DNA from: Planctomycetaceae bacterium
Lineage (GTDB): Bacteria; Planctomycetota; Planctomycetia; Pirellulales; Pirellulaceae
DNA length: 6,050 nt
Assembly (NCBI GenBank): GCA_007124535.1
Contig: SLEY01000262.1
Span: 1-6,050 of the forward strand
Direction: 5' to 3'
A program made the translations under genes and the position numbers. The notes beneath the pieces were generated by a model. That model searched no databases and was not told the origin of the DNA. It worked only from the letters and a program-made list of their open reading frames with translations. Positions 3,601 through 6,050 of the stretch are shown here, piece by piece. Every line of letters begins with the position of its first letter. Positions within the stretch are counted from its first letter, which is position 1.

Positions 3601-6050
3601 ATGAGCACCAACGTCCATTGGTACGTTGCCATATTGGCATTTGTCGCTTCGCCGCTGTTCGCCGATGCGGCTTTCGCCGCGGACTGGCCCATGTACCGCT
3701 ACGATTCGCAGCGCTCGGCGGCGACCTCGCACCAGTTGGCCGACGATCTGCATTTGCAGTGGACCGTTCGGTTGGCCGAGCCGCGGCGCGCGTGGCCGTG
3801 GCAGCAGGATGATTTCGAGAAACTGGCGTTCGACGCCTCGTACGAACCCGTGGTGGTCGGCGACACGTTGTTTGTCGGCTCGATGGTCACCGACAGCGTG
3901 ACGGCCTATGACATCGACTCGGGCCAGCAGCGTTGGCGATACCAGGCGGACGGACCGGTGCGGCTGGCCCCGCTGGTGTGGCAGGATCGGGTGTACGCGG
4001 CGTCGGATGACGGCGCGCTGCACTGTCTGGATGCGGCCAGCGGCCGGCGGATATGGCGGTTCCAGGCGGCGCCGACCAACCGCCTGGTGTTGGGCAATGA
4101 CCGTTTGATCAGCATGTGGCCGGTCCGGGGCGGGCCGGTGATCGCCGAGGGGACGCTGTATTTTGCGGCCGGGATCTGGCCGCACGAGGGCGTGTTCCTG
4201 TACGCCGTGGATGCCGAGACGGGCGAGGTGCAGTGGGTCAATTCGGGCAGTTCCAGCGACATTGTCGAGGACTCGAAAGGTTATTTTTCGTTCGGCGGCG
4301 TTGCCCCGCAGGGCCAGTTGGTGGTAGCGGACGACCGCTTGATCGTGCCGGGAGGCCGCACCACGCCGGCCGTGTTCGACCGGCATACGGGCGAACTGCT
4401 GTACTATCATGTGGCCGGCAGGGCGACGGGCAAGGCGGCGGGCGGACACCAGGTGGTTGTGCAGGGCGACTGGTTCTTCAACCGCCGCGACCGTTACGTG
4501 ACGGACATGTATCACGTGTCGGACGGCGCACAATACGGCTCGGTGCACGTCGACGTGGTTACCCCGGAGATGCTGTTGGGAGTGGAAGCGGGTGAGGGTC
4601 GGGTTCATGCGTACGGCGCCCGGATCCGGCCGACGGACGAGCACCGCCCGCCGGAGATCGCCACCGGGGGACCGGGCCGCCCGATTTTCGATTCGCCTCG
4701 CGATGCGATGGGACGCTCGACGACCATTCGAGGCCGACTGAGACGGGGCACGATCCGCGACTACTACGATCTGCAATCGCTTTGGACCGTGGACGTTCCA
4801 GGCATCGAGCAACTGCACGTGCGGGCCGGATCGGTGATCTACGGCAGCGGCGAGGACGGGCGGATCTTCGCGCTGGAGATCGGCGACACCGACGAGCCGG
4901 CCGAGTTGAAATGGACCCGGCAGGTTGAGGGCCCGGTGTTCAGCATGATCGCGGCCCGCGAGCGGTTGTTCGTGATCACCGAATCCGGCGCGATCCACTG
5001 CTTCGGGCCGCAAGCGCGGGACGCGGTGGTCCATGAAGAAGCCGTCGAGCCGCTCGAGCCGGCCGGCGACGCGTGGTCGGAACGGGCCGCCCGGATGCTG
5101 GACCAGACCGACCTGCGCGGCGGCTATGCCCTGATGTTCGGGGCCGGTTGCGGCCGCCTGTTGGACGAGTTGCTGGCCCAATCGGACTTGCACATGACCG
5201 TATTCGAACCGGAGGCGGAGCGTGTGGCGGAGTTGCGGCAGCGGTACACGCAGGATGGGCGGTACGGCAGCCGCGTCGCCGTTCACCGCGGCGATGCGAC
5301 CAGTCATCGCCTGCCGCCTTATGTGGCCAGCTTGATCGTGGCCGCCGCGCCGTCCGCGGCCGAGACGGGAGAAGCCGCTTGGGTCCAGGCCCTGTTCCAC
5401 CCCCTGCGCCCCTATGGCGGGAACCTGTTCGTGCTGCTGGATGACGACCGGCAGGAAGCCTTTGCGGCGGCGGTGACCGCAGCCGATCTGGAAAATGCGG
5501 AACGCGAGTCCGGCTCGGGATACGCGGTCGTCCGCCGGCCCGGCCCGCTGCCCGGTTCGGATTCCTGGACGCATCAGAATGCCGACGCGGCCAACAGCGG
5601 CTACTCGGCCGACCGGCGCGTGAAAGCCCCGCTGGGGATCGCCTGGTTCGGAGGGGCGCCGAACCACAAGACCCTGCCGCGGCATCTGCACGGGCCGATC
5701 ACGCAGGTGGTCGGCGGCCGCTTGATCCTGCTGGGCCCGCACCATGTTTCGGCGCGGTGCGTCTATACGGGAGTTCAGTTGTGGGCGGCCGAATTGCCCG
5801 AGGTCGGCGATTACTTCACCAGTTGGGAGCATGAAGAGGAAATGGCCCGGGGCGATCGGACGGTCTACTTTCCAAACCATCCGGGGGCCAATTTCATCGG
5901 AGCCCCCCTGGCTTCGGCCACGGACAGCGTCTACGTGATCCACAACGACCGCTGCCTGCGCTTGGACGCGGCCAGCGGCGAACAGCTGGCGGTGTTCGAC
6001 ATGCCGGACCGGGAAGAACTGCAGCAGCAGATCCGCGATCCCTTCACCCA
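3601..6050 (+). CDS. Exported PQQ-like beta-propeller protein with internal methyltransferase-like domain (3' truncated)
   Basis: The frame is open from the ATG at 3601 to the window end, giving 816 residues with no stop, so the C-terminus is missing. Residues 1-26 are a signal peptide (core WYVAILAFVASPLF, cleavage after AFA). Residues 28-470 form a PQQ/BamB-like propeller: blade motifs YDIDSGQQRW (103-112), LDAASGRRIW (143-152), VDAETGEVQW (203-212) and FDRHTGELLYY (259-269). Residues 490-650 look like a class I SAM-dependent methyltransferase: glycine motif FGAGCGRL (513-520), VFEPEAE with acidic Glu536 after strand 2, GDAT (564-567), strand VASLIVAA (575-582) and LRPYGGNLFVLL (602-613). 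From about 654 a propeller segment resumes (DSWTHQNADAANSGYS, then LRLDAASGEQL at 786-796). PQQ-like propellers of this type usually do not bind PQQ, so no dehydrogenase activity is claimed. Whether the methyltransferase domain binds SAM is unknown. A strong ribosome binding site supports the start; the gene is divergent from the substrate-binding protein gene. Confidence 0.92.
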   Translation, partial: MSTNVHWYVAILAFVASPLFADAAFAADWPMYRYDSQRSAATSHQLADDLHLQWTVRLAEPRRAWPWQQDDFEKLAFDASYEPVVVGDTLFVGSMVTDSVTAYDIDSGQQRWRYQADGPVRLAPLVWQDRVYAASDDGALHCLDAASGRRIWRFQAAPTNRLVLGNDRLISMWPVRGGPVIAEGTLYFAAGIWPHEGVFLYAVDAETGEVQWVNSGSSSDIVEDSKGYFSFGGVAPQGQLVVADDRLIVPGGRTTPAVFDRHTGELLYYHVAGRATGKAAGGHQVVVQGDWFFNRRDRYVTDMYHVSDGAQYGSVHVDVVTPEMLLGVEAGEGRVHAYGARIRPTDEHRPPEIATGGPGRPIFDSPRDAMGRSTTIRGRLRRGTIRDYYDLQSLWTVDVPGIEQLHVRAGSVIYGSGEDGRIFALEIGDTDEPAELKWTRQVEGPVFSMIAARERLFVITESGAIHCFGPQARDAVVHEEAVEPLEPAGDAWSERAARMLDQTDLRGGYALMFGAGCGRLLDELLAQSDLHMTVFEPEAERVAELRQRYTQDGRYGSRVAVHRGDATSHRLPPYVASLIVAAAPSAAETGEAAWVQALFHPLRPYGGNLFVLLDDDRQEAFAAAVTAADLENAERESGSGYAVVRRPGPLPGSDSWTHQNADAANSGYSADRRVKAPLGIAWFGGAPNHKTLPRHLHGPITQVVGGRLILLGPHHVSARCVYTGVQLWAAELPEVGDYFTSWEHEEEMARGDRTVYFPNHPGANFIGAPLASATDSVYVIHNDRCLRLDAASGEQLAVFDMPDREELQQQIRDPFT

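Noticed and set aside
3427..5943. 838-codon minus-strand frame opposite the propeller gene
   Set aside because: Its translation is rich in Arg, His and Pro without domain motifs, while the plus strand gives a continuous protein with signal peptide, propeller blades, methyltransferase motifs and a strong ribosome binding site.
3601..6050. True PQQ-dependent alcohol dehydrogenase
   Set aside because: The blades have the propeller consensus, but I see no adjacent-cysteine pair or heme CxxCH motif, and the propeller is interrupted by a methyltransferase-like domain.

Overview
The window looks like chromosomal DNA of a Planctomycetota bacterium. The sequence is GC-rich. It encodes a secreted type I sulfatase and an exported protein that combines PQQ-like beta-propeller segments with a methyltransferase-like fold, both typical of that phylum. 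The taxonomic call is inference from gene content; no rRNA or other marker gene is present.

Layout: (1) 67-1554, plus strand, a secreted formylglycine sulfatase. (2) 1548-2984, minus strand, an exported LivJ-type (type 1 periplasmic-binding fold) substrate-binding protein. It converges on the sulfatase, and the two coding regions overlap by 7 bases inside a 19-base near-palindrome. (3) 2985-3600, a 616-base divergent intergenic region without a credible gene. It is highly structured: a 26-base direct repeat occurs twice (25/26 identical, 168 bases apart), and between the copies lie three consecutive hairpins, the central one with an 18-pair stem. A good sigma70-like promoter (TTGACT, 16-base spacer, AATAAT) starts inside the first repeat copy and would begin transcription almost exactly at the first hairpin. 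(4) 3601 to beyond the window end, plus strand, a large exported protein (816 residues visible, no stop reached). It has a signal peptide, a PQQ-like propeller, a Rossmann domain resembling class I SAM-dependent methyltransferases, and a second propeller segment.

All three proteins carry export signals, so the window encodes cell-envelope or periplasmic functions. The sulfatase probably removes sulfate esters from polysaccharides or other sulfated substrates. The substrate-binding protein has no permease or ATPase gene beside it here, so it may be a receptor or an orphan transport component. The propeller/methyltransferase fusion has no assignable reaction from sequence alone. The substrate-binding protein and the fusion are divergent and share the structured intergenic region, so they may be co-regulated; nothing visible links the sulfatase to them functionally.

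The best candidates for something undescribed are the three-hairpin element with its own promoter and flanking repeats (possible small RNA, structured leader or dispersed repeat family), and a methyltransferase-like domain inside an exported beta-propeller protein, where the usual cofactor SAM would not be expected.
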